From Alphaproteobacteria bacterium (GTDB lineage Bacteria; Pseudomonadota; Alphaproteobacteria; Rs-D84), in NCBI GenBank assembly GCA_015062445.1, contig SUUQ01000002.1, forward strand, positions 87,051 through 124,790: 37,740 nucleotides of DNA, read 5' to 3'. The first letter of the stretch is position 1; every line of letters begins with the position of its first letter. This document shows, piece by piece, positions 6,760 to 15,516 of this stretch. The notes beneath the pieces were generated by a model that was not told the DNA's origin, did not search any database, and was given only the letters and a program-made list of their open reading frames with translations. The position numbers and the translations under genes are program-made.

Positions 6760-8628
6760 CTATTCCCACTGGGCAACCAGGCGTATATTCCCAGGTTCCG
6801 TCCATGTATATGTGCCACCAGATGCAACCGTGATGCCCGTGTCATTGCCAAATGCATCTGTGATTTTATACCCAACAAACGTTGTACCCGCCGCCGCTGT
6901 GCACACCGTGGTGGACGGGGTAATGGTGCCACCAAACGTGGCATTAATATAACTGCTGACTGTGGTGCCATTATCACAAATATATGCACCGCCGTATACG
7001 TTTGCCGTCCATTGCGCAACCATCGTTTTATCCGTAGTGTACGTATAACTGTACGAACCACCTTTGCTGATACTGGTTGAATCTATCTTCCATCCGCTGA
7101 AATAATACCCAGGTTTATAACAGGTACCCGCACGATATGGGCCGCTGTAATACATTTTATACCCTACGGCATGCGATTCGGGCGGTGTGCCGGTCGCACC
7201 ATCACCACACGAATATGACAGTGTGTACTGGGCGGGCGGTTCGGGCGATGTCTGCCGGCCATCGTCTGACCATATTGCACGCAGCCGAACATTCGTGCCC
7301 CATGCCCATGTGGTCGATGAACCGGGGGTCAACGTTTGTCCCGTTTCATTACCATACATATCCAACACCTGATACCCTTGCAATGTTTGACCATATGGAT
7401 TAACGCATGACAAACTGGATGACGACTTGGGGGTAAAATTCGAATTATATGTACCGGTGGCATAGTCCGAACTGACGTACGTACTGTCCGAACAATAATT
7501 GCATAAATATGGTGCACCGTATGCGTTTGCACTCCATTGGGCCACCATCGTCTTATCGGTGGTGTATGTATAACTGTACGAACCGCCTTTGCTGATACTG
7601 GTTGAATCTATCTTCCATCCGCTGAAATAATACCCAGGTTTATAACAGGTACCCGCACGATATGGGCCTGTATAGTACAACTTATACCGAACAGTATGCG
7701 ATTCGGGTGGTGTGCCGGTCGCACCATCACCACACGAATATGACAATGTGTACTGGGCGGGCGGTTCGGGCGATGTCTGCCGGCCATCGTCTGACCATAT
7801 TGCACGCAGCCGAACATTCCCCGGCCATGCCCATTTGGTTGATTTGCCCGGGGCTAATTGTTCCCCCGTGTCATCGCCAAACATATCGGAAACAACATAA
7901 TATTCCAATGTCTGACCATATGGATTAACGCATGACAAACTGGATGTCGCCTTGGGGGTAAAATTCGAATTATATGTACCGGTGGCATAGTCCGAACTGA
8001 CGTACGTACTGTCCGAACAATAATTGCATAAATACGCACCACCGTATGCATTTGCCGTCCATGTCGCAACCATCGTTTTATCCGATGTGTACGTATAACT
8101 GTATGCCGTACCGGTGGTCAATGATGTCGAATCAATTTTCCATCCGCCAAATGTATACCCTGGATTTATACAACCCGCCGCACCATCAGGGCGACTGAAC
8201 AATTCCCCCCACCCTATTTCACGCGATTCGGGCGGTGTGCCGGTCGCACCATCACCACAACTGTACGACAATGTGTATGTCGTGGGACACAGTTGCCCCG
8301 AATTCGAATTTGCATGGTATATTGCATCATTATAACTGACATTCAATGTGCCATCTGATTGGCCACTTATCAAATCTGCATAACAAACTGTGTCGCCGTT
8401 TTTAATGTGAATGGCTGGAAATGTTCCCTGGGTCGCAAACAGGTCAAATCGATATCCGTTGGATGTATGTAAACCGGTCACGCCACCGCCGCACAGTTCC
8501 ATACATTCACCGTTGGCATTGCGAACCAAATTCGCCGCCGGCCCCAAATATGCCGTGGTACCATCTGGACATGCCGCATGCACAGACATCGGAACCAAAA
8601 TAAATAACAACAAAAATTTATGACTCAT
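6760..8628 (-). CDS. Secreted Cys-rich Listeria-Bacteroides (InlB-B-like) repeat protein, copy 1
   Basis: 622 residues from the ATG at 8628, chosen over a TTG at 8643 because it begins the signal peptide MSHKFLLLFILVPMSVHA and has GGGGGA upstream. The N-terminal domain (CPDGTTAYLGP to NSNSGQLCPTT) is nearly identical to the 25251 paralogue. Then come about six 70-90-residue repeats of the form YTLSYSCGDGATGTPPES, GYYFSGWKIDSTS, DKTMVAQW, alternating with Cys repeats (YLCNYCSDSTYV to VRLRAIW). At DNA level the long unit recurs with a 525-bp period (for example 7225 and 7750). No anchor or transmembrane segment is visible, so it is likely secreted or held by partners. It precedes the DGR target in the same unit. 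The ligand or adhesive function is unknown; InlB-B repeats occur in many surface proteins. Confidence 0.85.
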   Translation of the reverse strand: MSHKFLLLFILVPMSVHAACPDGTTAYLGPAANLVRNANGECMELCGGGVTGLHTSNGYRFDLFATQGTFPAIHIKNGDTVCYADLISGQSDGTLNVSYNDAIYHANSNSGQLCPTTYTLSYSCGDGATGTPPESREIGWGELFSRPDGAAGCINPGYTFGGWKIDSTSLTTGTAYSYTYTSDKTMVATWTANAYGGAYLCNYCSDSTYVSSDYATGTYNSNFTPKATSSLSCVNPYGQTLEYYVVSDMFGDDTGEQLAPGKSTKWAWPGNVRLRAIWSDDGRQTSPEPPAQYTLSYSCGDGATGTPPESHTVRYKLYYTGPYRAGTCYKPGYYFSGWKIDSTSISKGGSYSYTYTTDKTMVAQWSANAYGAPYLCNYCSDSTYVSSDYATGTYNSNFTPKSSSSLSCVNPYGQTLQGYQVLDMYGNETGQTLTPGSSTTWAWGTNVRLRAIWSDDGRQTSPEPPAQYTLSYSCGDGATGTPPESHAVGYKMYYSGPYRAGTCYKPGYYFSGWKIDSTSISKGGSYSYTYTTDKTMVAQWTANVYGGAYICDNGTTVSSYINATFGGTITPSTTVCTAAAGTTFVGYKITDAFGNDTGITVASGGTYTWTEPGNIRLVAQWE

Positions 8629-8644
8629 TCCACATTCCCCCAAT

Positions 8645-8736
8645 CAAAAAACCGCCCACATTCAGACGGTCAGGAGGTTGGAAACAATCCGATGAATTGT
8701 GCCGCTTATTCAATATATTCGCAAGCCCTCCTGACC
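8645..8736 (-). promoter_or_regulatory. Structured leader with terminator-like hairpin before the repeat-protein gene, copy 1
   Basis: In the minus-strand RNA, GGTCAGGAGG (8727-8736) pairs with CCTCCTGACC (8668-8677), enclosing about 49 nt with short internal stems. The 3' strand overlaps by 3 nt the start of a terminator-like hairpin (ACCGTC...GGGCGGT, 8651-8670) followed by TTTTTT, which ends about 17 nt before the start codon. The geometry fits a mutually exclusive attenuator. A second leader with the same architecture but different sequence precedes the paralogue. Confidence 0.55.
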
Positions 8737-8876
8737 ACAATCAGCCAGGAGTTTTCTTGTCGTCTGGTCAACTATCAAATACAAAAACGCACCAAACGGC
8801 GCGTCCATATTTTCTTTCCCAGACGCATCGGCACGGGTTTCCACACCCCATCAGCAGAACACCTGCTGACACAACG

Positions 8877-8905
8877 ATTATACAATATATTTATTTTTAT
8901 TCCAA
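8877..8905 (-). promoter_or_regulatory. Predicted promoter of the repeat-protein/DGR-target unit
   Basis: TTGGAA (8900-8905), 17 bp, TATAAT (8877-8882) on the minus strand. The transcript would have a leader of about 240 nt before 8628. The stretch 8737-8870 of that leader holds no gene I can support. Confidence 0.55.
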
Positions 8906-8906
8906 G

Positions 8907-8930
8907 CAAAAAAATCCCCCCAACGGGGGC
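8907..8930 (-). terminator. Intrinsic terminator after rlmE
   Basis: On the minus strand GCCCCC-GTT-GGGGG is followed by GATTTTTTT, about 44 bp after the rlmE stop. It closes the uvrA-to-rlmE operon and abuts the -35 of the next promoter. Confidence 0.85.
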
Positions 8931-8973
8931 AAAAACACGGTACCGGAACGGTCAAATCACCCGCAGATATTTC

Positions 8974-9633
8974 TTATCCACGAAATCCCATTGCAACGAT
9001 AAACATTTCCACACTGTCTTTGCGTGATGACGGCGGTTTTATATGATGAACCGCATCAAATTTTTCTTTGATTTGCTTTAACAAATCTTGGGTTGTCCCC
9101 CCTGTAAAAGATTTACATACAAATGTGCCCCCCGGCTTTAACGCACGCAGTGCAAAATCAAACGCATACTCCAACAGAACCATTTGTCGAATATGATCTG
9201 TTTTTTTATGCCCCACTGTATTTGGTGCCATATCAGACACAATCACATCTGCGCTGCCTGCCCCGACAGAATCTGGTTCCATCCCCAGTTTATCTTCCAA
9301 CCACCGCAACGCATCATCAGACGTAAAATCCCCCTGATAAGTTTCCACCCCAACAATTGGTGAAATTTCCAACAAATCCATTGCAAATATTTTCGACTTT
9401 GGGTACGTACGTGCGATATACTGCGACCACGACCCCGGTGCCGCCCCCAGGTCAACCACCACCTGGCCATCACGCAGGAACCGAAACCGCTCGTTCATTT
9501 CAATCAGTTTATATGCCGCCCGTGCCCGATACCCATCCTTGTGCGCCCGTGCGACATATGGATCTGCCGCCTGACGTTGCAACCATGCGACCGAAGACTT
9601 TTTCCCTGCAATTTTCTTGTTGGTTATTTTCAT
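8974..9633 (-). CDS. rlmE: 23S rRNA (uridine-2'-O)-methyltransferase RlmE/FtsJ
   Basis: RlmE methylates the ribose of U2552 in the 23S rRNA A-loop using SAM, a late step in 50S assembly. The 219-residue protein has the typical N-terminal RAHKDGYRARAAYKLIEMNE (catalytic Lys in AAYKL). The SAM-binding VVDLGAAPGSWSQ follows, then SDMAPNTVGHKKTDH (catalytic Asp), FVCKSFTGG (catalytic Lys) and SRKDSVEMFIVAMGF (catalytic Glu), completing the K-D-K-E tetrad. Length matches the family (about 209). It starts 4 nt after the stop of the 85-residue gene and is the last gene of the uvrA-led operon. Confidence 0.95.
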   Translation of the reverse strand: MKITNKKIAGKKSSVAWLQRQAADPYVARAHKDGYRARAAYKLIEMNERFRFLRDGQVVVDLGAAPGSWSQYIARTYPKSKIFAMDLLEISPIVGVETYQGDFTSDDALRWLEDKLGMEPDSVGAGSADVIVSDMAPNTVGHKKTDHIRQMVLLEYAFDFALRALKPGGTFVCKSFTGGTTQDLLKQIKEKFDAVHHIKPPSSRKDSVEMFIVAMGFRG

Positions 9634-9637
9634 TTTA

Positions 9638-9895
9638 TTATTTTGACCGAACTTGTCTGCGTTTCATCGACTTGATATATTCTGCACGCATTTTTTCTGC
9701 GGCATCCTTTGGCCCATTATACAGCGAGTATAAATTTGTCTGATTATTCCCAAAATACAGTTCACGTCTGCCATGATGGGCGTATTGCACAACCACTTTG
9801 TACCCTGTGATTGCACCGACATTATTCTTAACCGGCAGCACATCAGAAACACTGCTGATTGACCAATCTAAAATCTTATTCCATTTAATATTCAT
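9638..9895 (-). CDS. Small uncharacterised protein, paralogue of its upstream neighbour
   Basis: An 85-residue protein I do not recognise. It shares a core with the preceding gene (GYKVVVQYAHHGRRELYFGNN here, GYEVQIDYKYHKPRRVFFMHD there), followed by an alpha-helical basic tail (AAEKMRAEYIKSMKRRQ). The start ATG overlaps the upstream TGA (ATGA, 9892-9895). No signal peptide. The shared strand pattern suggests a small beta-rich domain; the basic tail and the SRP/rRNA-modification neighbours might point to RNA contact, but that is speculation. Confidence 0.7.
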   Translation of the reverse strand: MNIKWNKILDWSISSVSDVLPVKNNVGAITGYKVVVQYAHHGRRELYFGNNQTNLYSLYNGPKDAAEKMRAEYIKSMKRRQVRSK

Positions 9896-10170
9896 CTTTG
9901 TTTTTCCTGTATTTTCTTGTTCATCTGCTCATAAAACCTGGTTGCATTTTTCAGTGCTTTTTCCCGACTAACCAGACACATTTTTTCTTCATCATGCATA
10001 AAGAACACTCTACGTGGCTTATGATATTTATAATCTATCTGCACTTCGTACCCCAACAATACTCTGCCCTTGTCAAAATAGCTTTGATAAACCTCGACAG
10101 GTTTGGATACAGCCACAGGTGTCCAATTGAACCAAGTATTTATTTTAATCAAATAATCTTTGACGTTCAT
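9892..10170 (-). CDS. Small uncharacterised protein, tandem paralogue
   Basis: 92 residues from the ATG at 10170 (MNVKDYLIKINTWFNWTPVA), one nt after the stop of the SRP M-domain gene; upstream in-frame starts would run into that gene. The core GYEVQIDYKYHKPRRVFFM aligns with the next gene, and the C-terminus is a charged helix (REKALKNATRFYEQMNKKIQ). I know no family. It forms a translationally coupled pair with 9638-9895, which points to tandem duplication. Confidence 0.7.
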   Translation of the reverse strand: MNVKDYLIKINTWFNWTPVAVSKPVEVYQSYFDKGRVLLGYEVQIDYKYHKPRRVFFMHDEEKMCLVSREKALKNATRFYEQMNKKIQEKQR

Positions 10171-10171
10171 T

Positions 10172-10696
10172 TTACACCCCTGCTGGCTTTGGGCCTGGCT
10201 GTTGCTGCATTTTTGCCATAACGGCCTCCATCCCACCCATACGTTGAATCATCGCCATTTGTTGTTTCATTTTTGTATATTGTTTAATCATATGTTCAAC
10301 ATCACGCACGGTACAGCCCGCAGTTTCTGCGATACGTGCTTTGGCATTGGCGAAAATTTTTTCTGGCTCGGCCCGTTCAGACGCAGTCATCGCCTCCAGA
10401 ATTTTAATTTGTGCATCGACACTGCCATCTTTAATTTTTTCCTTCATCGCTGCGACAGCGCCGCTCATTCCCGGCACCATTTTTAATAATCCGCTAAAAT
10501 TGCTCATTTTTTTTATTTGCTTCAGCTGTGCCAGCATATCGTTCATATCAAACTGACCAGACATCATCCGCTGGGCAGTTTCTTTCATACCGCTGGGCAT
10601 TTTATCCATTCCCAAATCTTTTTCTGCCGCTTTGACATCTGCTTCACTAAAATTATTTTCTATTTTTTTATCTTTCTTTTTTCCAAAACCAAACAT
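10172..10696 (-). CDS. Stand-alone SRP54/Ffh M-domain-like protein
   Basis: 174 residues, Met-rich. It aligns with the M (methionine-rich) domain of Ffh but has no NG GTPase domain: there is no G-x-x-x-x-GK-T motif, and the protein begins MFGFGKKKDKK. Recognisable parts are FDMNDMLAQLKQIKKMSNFSG (about 50-70, Ffh linker/M start), LLKMVPGMSG, MTASERAEPEKIFANAKARIAE, and CTVRDVEHMIKQYTKMKQQM. In Ffh this helix-turn-helix (RRIAxGSG.xVQEVNxLLKQF) binds 4.5S RNA; here the Ser-Gly-Ser-type turn is changed to AETAGC. The M domain binds SRP RNA and signal peptides. AAGGAG precedes the ATG, 2 nt after uvrA. A duplicated M domain beside a full Ffh elsewhere, or a split SRP54, are both possible. Confidence 0.8.
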   Translation of the reverse strand: MFGFGKKKDKKIENNFSEADVKAAEKDLGMDKMPSGMKETAQRMMSGQFDMNDMLAQLKQIKKMSNFSGLLKMVPGMSGAVAAMKEKIKDGSVDAQIKILEAMTASERAEPEKIFANAKARIAETAGCTVRDVEHMIKQYTKMKQQMAMIQRMGGMEAVMAKMQQQPGPKPAGV

Positions 10697-10698
10697 AA

Positions 10699-13569
10699 CT
10701 ACTCCTTTTTCTTTTTTATTTTAGTTTCTTTTCCTGAATTGTCCAGGTACTTTTGCAAATATTTACCTGTTTTTGATTCAGGTATCTGAACGATTTGTTC
10801 TGGTGTACCGACTGCAACAACCTGTCCACCACCTGCCCCGCCATTTGGCCCCAAATCGATAATCCAGTCTGCAGTTTTAATCACTTCCAGATTGTGTTCG
10901 ATAACGATAACCGTATTTCCCTGTTCAACCAGTTCATGCAACACAGACAGCAGCATTTTTATATCTTCGAAATGCAGTCCTGTGGTTGGCTCGTCCAGAA
11001 TATAAATCGTCTGGCCCGTACTGCGTGCAGCCAATTCCTTGGACAATTTTATACGTTGCGCTTCACCCCCAGACAGATCCAGCGAACTTTGCCCCAGTTT
11101 GATATAGTCCAACCCAACCCGCTTTAACAACTCCAGTTTTCGGGCAATTTTTGGTACATTAACAAAGAAACGATACGCTTCTTCAACCGTCATATTTAAC
11201 ACATCTGCAATCGATTTGCCTTTGTATTTAACCGCCAGTGTTTCTTCATTATATCTGGCCCCATGACAACAATCACATTCCACATAAACATCGGCCAAGA
11301 AATTCATCTCTATCTTTATTTGCCCATCCCCCTGACATGCTTCACATCGCCCACCTTTGACATTAAACGAAAATCTTCCTGGTCCATACCCACGTGTTTT
11401 TGCCTCGGGCAGTGCCGCAAAGAAATCACGAATATCACCAAACACACCTGTATATGTGGCTGGATTACTGCGTGGGCTGCGTCCAATTGGCGATTGATCA
11501 ATATCAACAACCTTGTCTACATTTTCCATTCCCTGGATAATATCATGCGCCCCTGTTTCCATTTTTGAATTATACAGCGACCTCATTAATGCTGGATACA
11601 ACGTATCCAACAGCAACGTTGACTTTCCCGAACCTGAAACCCCGGTCAGTGCAATAAATTTGCCCAATGGGAATTCTACATCAACATTTTTCAGGTTGTT
11701 TTCACGTGCCCCTGAAACGACAATCGACTTTCCATTACCATCACGACGTCTTTGTGGCACAGGAATTTTTCTGACACCTGCCAGGTATTGTCCTGTAATT
11801 GAATCTTTGTTTTTTATAACCTGTGCAGGTGTTCCCGCAGCAATAACCCTGCCCCCATTTATACCTGCGCCACGACCAATATCAACCAGATAGTCCGCCA
11901 CCCGCATCGCATCTTCATCATGTTCGACAACGATAACCGTATTATCCTTATCTCGCAGCATTTTCAATGTTTCCAGCAATTTATCATTATCGCTTTGATG
12001 CAATCCAATTGACGGTTCGTCCAACACATACAACACACCTGACAAGCCACTGCCAATTTGGGATGCCAATCGAATACGTTGTGCTTCGCCCCCGGACAAT
12101 GTTCCCGCCATACGTGACAAGGTCAAGTACCCCAACCCCACATTTTGCAAGAAATACAATCTGTCTGTAATTTCTCGCAAGACAATTTTTGCAATGTCGT
12201 TTTCCTTTTGCGTCAGCTGATTTGGCAAATCCCGGAACCATTCCAGCGATTCGTCCACAGACATATCACACACATCCATAATATCTGCACCATTTATTCT
12301 GACACACAACGCATGCAGATTTAATCGTTTACCGTGACATATTGGACATGGTTTTTCGGATTGATATTTTGCCAGTTCTGTTCGCATTGCTTCGGATTCA
12401 GATTCTCGCCATCTGCGTTCAATATTTGGGATAACCCCTTCATATGGTTTTTCATATACGAATCCGTTCCAGTTAATTTTAATTGGCTCATTACCGCTGC
12501 CATACAGAACCAAATCTTTTTGTTCCTGGGTCAGTGTATGCCACGGTTTTGCCAATGGAATCTTAAATTTTTTATGCAGCGCATCTAACAGATGTTCAAA
12601 TTGACTCAGCATTCCCCCTCGTGACCACGGTGCAATTGCACCAGCCAATATTGACTTAGACGGATCTGGCACCACCAAATCTGGCGACATATTTAACTGT
12701 ACCCCCAAACCATCACAGTTCTGACATGCCCCCATAGGCGCATTAAACGAAAACAACCTTGGCTCAATTTTTGGCACAGTAAATCCACTGACCGGGCACG
12801 CATAACTTTGCGAATACAGTGTATCTTCGTTTGTATCCAACCGCCGCACCAGCACCGAGCCCTTGACCAATCGCAACGATGCCTCGAACGAAGAATACAA
12901 TCTGGAACGAAACTCTTCATCATCAGAGTTTGCCACCGGCATTTGCAATCTGTCGATAACAACAAAGATATTATGTTTTTTATTTTTGTCCAAACCACGC
13001 ACCGCAGACAAATCAACGATTTCACCATCAATAATCGCCCGTTGATACCCCTGCTTTATCAAGAATGCCAATTCTTTGCGATATTCACCTTTTCTTTCCC
13101 GCACCAATGGGGCCAAAATAAATATTTTTGTACCCGCAGGAATTTTCATTGTCCAATCGACCATTTCTGCAATGGTTTGTGATTTAATTGGCCGCCCTGT
13201 AACCGGCGAATGTGGCACACCAATTCTGGCCCACAGCAATCGCAGATAATCATAAATTTCTGTCACAGTCCCCACTGTTGAACGTGGATTTTTGGATGTT
13301 GTTTTTTGTTCTATTGAAATTGCAGGCGCCAACCCTTCGATATAGTCAACATCTGGTTTTTTCTGCATATCCAAGAACTGTCGTGCATAACTGGACAACG
13401 ATTCGACATACCTGCGTTGTCCTTCGGCATAAATTGTATTAAATGCCAACGAAGACTTGCCAGACCCGGAAACACCGGTAAAGACCACCAATTTATTCTT
13501 TGGTATGTCCAGGTCAATATTTTTAAGATTATTTTCACGTGCCCCGCGAATTTTTATCATTCCAGTCAT
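10699..13569 (-). CDS. uvrA: Excinuclease ABC subunit A
   Basis: UvrA recognises helix-distorting damage and loads UvrB in nucleotide excision repair. It is full length at 956 residues. The first ATPase has [20 protein letters not shown] (34-53), and the second [18 protein letters not shown]. Both signature motifs ([28 protein letters not shown]) and Walker B segments ([23 protein letters not shown]) are intact. Zinc-finger Cys pairs are visible ([28 protein letters not shown] with CDCCHGARY). The ATG lies 7 nt after TATTAT with no Shine-Dalgarno, suggesting a leaderless message. It heads an operon with the M-domain protein, two small proteins and rlmE. Confidence 0.97.
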   Translation of the reverse strand: MTGMIKIRGARENNLKNIDLDIPKNKLVVFTGVSGSGKSSLAFNTIYAEGQRRYVESLSSYARQFLDMQKKPDVDYIEGLAPAISIEQKTTSKNPRSTVGTVTEIYDYLRLLWARIGVPHSPVTGRPIKSQTIAEMVDWTMKIPAGTKIFILAPLVRERKGEYRKELAFLIKQGYQRAIIDGEIVDLSAVRGLDKNKKHNIFVVIDRLQMPVANSDDEEFRSRLYSSFEASLRLVKGSVLVRRLDTNEDTLYSQSYACPVSGFTVPKIEPRLFSFNAPMGACQNCDGLGVQLNMSPDLVVPDPSKSILAGAIAPWSRGGMLSQFEHLLDALHKKFKIPLAKPWHTLTQEQKDLVLYGSGNEPIKINWNGFVYEKPYEGVIPNIERRWRESESEAMRTELAKYQSEKPCPICHGKRLNLHALCVRINGADIMDVCDMSVDESLEWFRDLPNQLTQKENDIAKIVLREITDRLYFLQNVGLGYLTLSRMAGTLSGGEAQRIRLASQIGSGLSGVLYVLDEPSIGLHQSDNDKLLETLKMLRDKDNTVIVVEHDEDAMRVADYLVDIGRGAGINGGRVIAAGTPAQVIKNKDSITGQYLAGVRKIPVPQRRRDGNGKSIVVSGARENNLKNVDVEFPLGKFIALTGVSGSGKSTLLLDTLYPALMRSLYNSKMETGAHDIIQGMENVDKVVDIDQSPIGRSPRSNPATYTGVFGDIRDFFAALPEAKTRGYGPGRFSFNVKGGRCEACQGDGQIKIEMNFLADVYVECDCCHGARYNEETLAVKYKGKSIADVLNMTVEEAYRFFVNVPKIARKLELLKRVGLDYIKLGQSSLDLSGGEAQRIKLSKELAARSTGQTIYILDEPTTGLHFEDIKMLLSVLHELVEQGNTVIVIEHNLEVIKTADWIIDLGPNGGAGGGQVVAVGTPEQIVQIPESKTGKYLQKYLDNSGKETKIKKKKE

Positions 13570-13576
13570 AGTATGA

Positions 13577-13606
13577 ATAATATAACAAAAATAATGTAAA
13601 ATTCAA
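13577..13606 (-). promoter_or_regulatory. Predicted leaderless promoter of uvrA
   Basis: TTGAAT (13601-13606), 18 bp, TATTAT (13577-13582) on the minus strand. The -10 ends exactly 7 nt before the uvrA ATG, so transcription should begin at or next to the A of ATG. Confidence 0.55.
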
Positions 13607-13611
13607 TATAT

Positions 13612-13643
13612 GGGGCGAAAAATCCTTTTCGCCCCATTTTTTT
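13612..13643. terminator. Strong hairpin between rodZ-like gene and uvrA
   Basis: GGGGCGAAAA (13612-13621) and TTTTCGCCCC (13626-13635) form a perfect 10-bp stem with a 4-nt loop. The T-run (13637-13643) lies on the plus-strand side; on the minus strand the hairpin is followed by ATATATTG. It probably ends the rodZ-like transcript or blocks antisense reading, but the U-tract is on the unexpected side. Confidence 0.5.
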
Positions 13644-14526
13644 ATTTTTCAGTCTTGCTTGGCAATAATTTTTCAGGCACTAAATCCACACCTGATTTTT
13701 TTGTATACGCATCACCAATCTGCGGCACCAACTGTTTATTAACCCAGATATCGATACCACCAGCATTTCCGAACGTCGCCTTGTATTTTCCTTTGACTGG
13801 CACATAGTACACATCACCCGGCATCAGCACACGACTTAATTCTGTACGACCACGTGCATCCTTAATTTCAACCCAGGTACCCGCTTCGCCAGTCTTTTGA
13901 TTGGCCTGCAATATAATCTGCGCAGTTGCACGATTATTTATTCCGAAACGTTCACGCACGGCCTGTTTATACTCAGGTTCATTTGACACCTGTTCAACAA
14001 CTGTTTCAACATTGACTTCCTGCATTGGTTCTGTGGCATCATCCGTTTTGGTCAACATCACAATCCCAAACACAACGATTGCAATTGCCACGAATGCCCC
14101 CAGGAACCAAATCCAGTTCTGATAAACGAACTGATAAATTTTACTAAACGTTACTTTTGCCCAACTTTCTTCCTTGATACTGGGCATTGCACACGCACTG
14201 ACATCTTCATCATCCACTGACTTTGCACAGTTTGCATCGACCCCCATTTCTTGTTTAATTTTTTCAACAATTTCATCTGGATTCAACCCCAATTCCATTG
14301 CATAGTTGCGTGCAAACCCCAAAATATAAACCATTTCCGGGATTACTTTATAGTTACCATTTTCCAATGCCTCTAAAAACTCTTCACGAATACATAATTG
14401 CTTTGCAATTGTTGATATTTCACGTTTTCTGCGTCCTGTGGTACGTGCGTTACGCAACATATCACCCGCTGTTAAGTTTACAGGCACCTGTTCGATTTCT
14501 TGTACATTTTCTACAACATCAGTCAT
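13642..14526 (-). CDS. rodZ: RodZ-like protein: helix-turn-helix, one TM segment, DUF4115-type C-terminus
   Basis: A 294-residue bitopic membrane protein. The N-terminal helix-turn-helix of the HTH_25 type (about 20-92) runs LTAGDMLRNARTT, ISTIAKQLCIREEFLEALEN, and YILGFARNYAMELGLNPDEI. A single transmembrane segment follows (about 138-158, WIWFLGAFVAIAIVVFGIVML). The periplasmic part ends in a beta-rich domain with the DUF4115 pattern (WVEIKDARGRTELSRVLMPGD, YKATFGNAGGIDIWVN). RodZ links MreB to the cell-wall elongasome and sets rod shape. Start: AGGGGA about 10 nt before the ATG. It lies 42 bp after dusB on the same strand and may be co-transcribed. Confidence 0.85.
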   Translation of the reverse strand: MTDVVENVQEIEQVPVNLTAGDMLRNARTTGRRKREISTIAKQLCIREEFLEALENGNYKVIPEMVYILGFARNYAMELGLNPDEIVEKIKQEMGVDANCAKSVDDEDVSACAMPSIKEESWAKVTFSKIYQFVYQNWIWFLGAFVAIAIVVFGIVMLTKTDDATEPMQEVNVETVVEQVSNEPEYKQAVRERFGINNRATAQIILQANQKTGEAGTWVEIKDARGRTELSRVLMPGDVYYVPVKGKYKATFGNAGGIDIWVNKQLVPQIGDAYTKKSGVDLVPEKLLPSKTEK

Positions 14527-14568
14527 GCTTTACAATCCCCTATACTAGGTTTATTATCTAAATTCGCC

Positions 14569-15480
14569 CTAAATGATACCCCAAAAATCCCGAATTGCAA
14601 CCTTTAGATTGCACGCATCGTCTATTCCGTTTACTTTTATGCGGAATTCAGACGAATTTGGCATCCCCGCACTGTACCATGCAGCATGTTTTCTGAACAT
14701 TGGCACTGCGGCTTGCTGGCCATAGTATTCAATTGCATACTCCAGATGTTCCAAGACGATTTGCCCGATGTTTTTTGGTTTTTCTGCCCCCATAATTTCT
14801 GCCAGCACCCACGGTTTCCCCAGGATTCCACGCCCAATCATCACCCCCGCATACCCCAGCTTTTCCATCTGTACCAGGTCAGATTCTGTACGAATATCAC
14901 CATTTGCGATAACTGGTATTGACATACTATGCACATCTGGATGCAGGGCATTTCCCAAATACAATTGTGCCCGTGTTCGCCCATGCAGTGTGGCAAATTT
15001 CACCCCACAGTCTGCTGCAATTCTAATCAAATCGTTCCAATCCTGGTGCGCATCATCCCACCCCAGTCGTGTTTTTATCGACACAGGAATTTGAACGGCC
15101 TGGACGACTGCATGCATAATCTTTTCTGCCAGCACATGATCCCGCATCAGATATGCACCTGCCCCGGCACGTTGTGCCACCTTTGGCACAGGACATCCCA
15201 TATTAATATCAATCCACTTTGCCCCTGCATCTTGCAGGATACATGCGGCCTGGGCCATCAGACGAACATCTGCGCCAAAAATTTGTGCCCCCACATTACC
15301 TTCGTCCGCATAGTTATCAAAATTTCGTTTACAGTTTTTATGCGCCCCGACCAAGGAATGACACGAAATCATTTCCGTCACCAGTGGCACATTTGGTGAA
15401 AACCTCCTGATAACACGACGAAACGGCCGATCAGTAATTCCCGCCAACGGCGCAGCAAAAATTTGATTATCACTAAACAT
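14569..15480 (-). CDS. dusB: tRNA-dihydrouridine synthase (DusB type)
   Basis: An FMN-dependent enzyme that reduces specific uridines of tRNA to dihydrouridine. From the ATG at 15480 (MFSDNQIFAAPLAGITDRPF) it is 303 residues. It has the TIM-barrel family signatures APLAGITDRPFR, NMGCPVPKVAQRAGAGAYLM (family Cys plus conserved GAG), IKTRLGWDD, ATLHGRTRAQLY (His for uracil/FMN) and PVIANGDIRT with GVMIGRGILGKPW. The in-frame start at 15516 would lie inside the divergent gene, so 15480 is preferred. A CATTAT -10 ends 7 nt before that ATG with TTGATT 17 bp further, so the mRNA is probably leaderless. In many bacteria dusB precedes fis or ntr genes; here it precedes rodZ. Confidence 0.92.
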   Translation of the reverse strand: MFSDNQIFAAPLAGITDRPFRRVIRRFSPNVPLVTEMISCHSLVGAHKNCKRNFDNYADEGNVGAQIFGADVRLMAQAACILQDAGAKWIDINMGCPVPKVAQRAGAGAYLMRDHVLAEKIMHAVVQAVQIPVSIKTRLGWDDAHQDWNDLIRIAADCGVKFATLHGRTRAQLYLGNALHPDVHSMSIPVIANGDIRTESDLVQMEKLGYAGVMIGRGILGKPWVLAEIMGAEKPKNIGQIVLEHLEYAIEYYGQQAAVPMFRKHAAWYSAGMPNSSEFRIKVNGIDDACNLKVAIRDFWGII

Positions 15481-15516
15481 TTGTGATATAATGGCACCTA
15501 TGAAGACAAAAATCAA
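15463..15516. promoter_or_regulatory. Back-to-back leaderless promoters of dusB (-) and ftsB-like gene (+)
   Basis: The start codons are 19 bp apart. Plus strand: TTGATT (15463-15468), 18 bp, TATAAT (15487-15492), 7 nt, ATG (15500). Minus strand: TTGATT (15511-15516), 17 bp, CATTAT (15488-15493), 7 nt, ATG (15480). The -10 hexamers overlap almost completely and each -35 lies inside the opposite coding sequence. Confidence 0.6.

Noticed and set aside
6760-8628. CRISPR array
   Set aside because: The repeats here are long (507-525 bp) in-frame protein repeats without spacers; no CRISPR-like short repeats were seen anywhere in the window.
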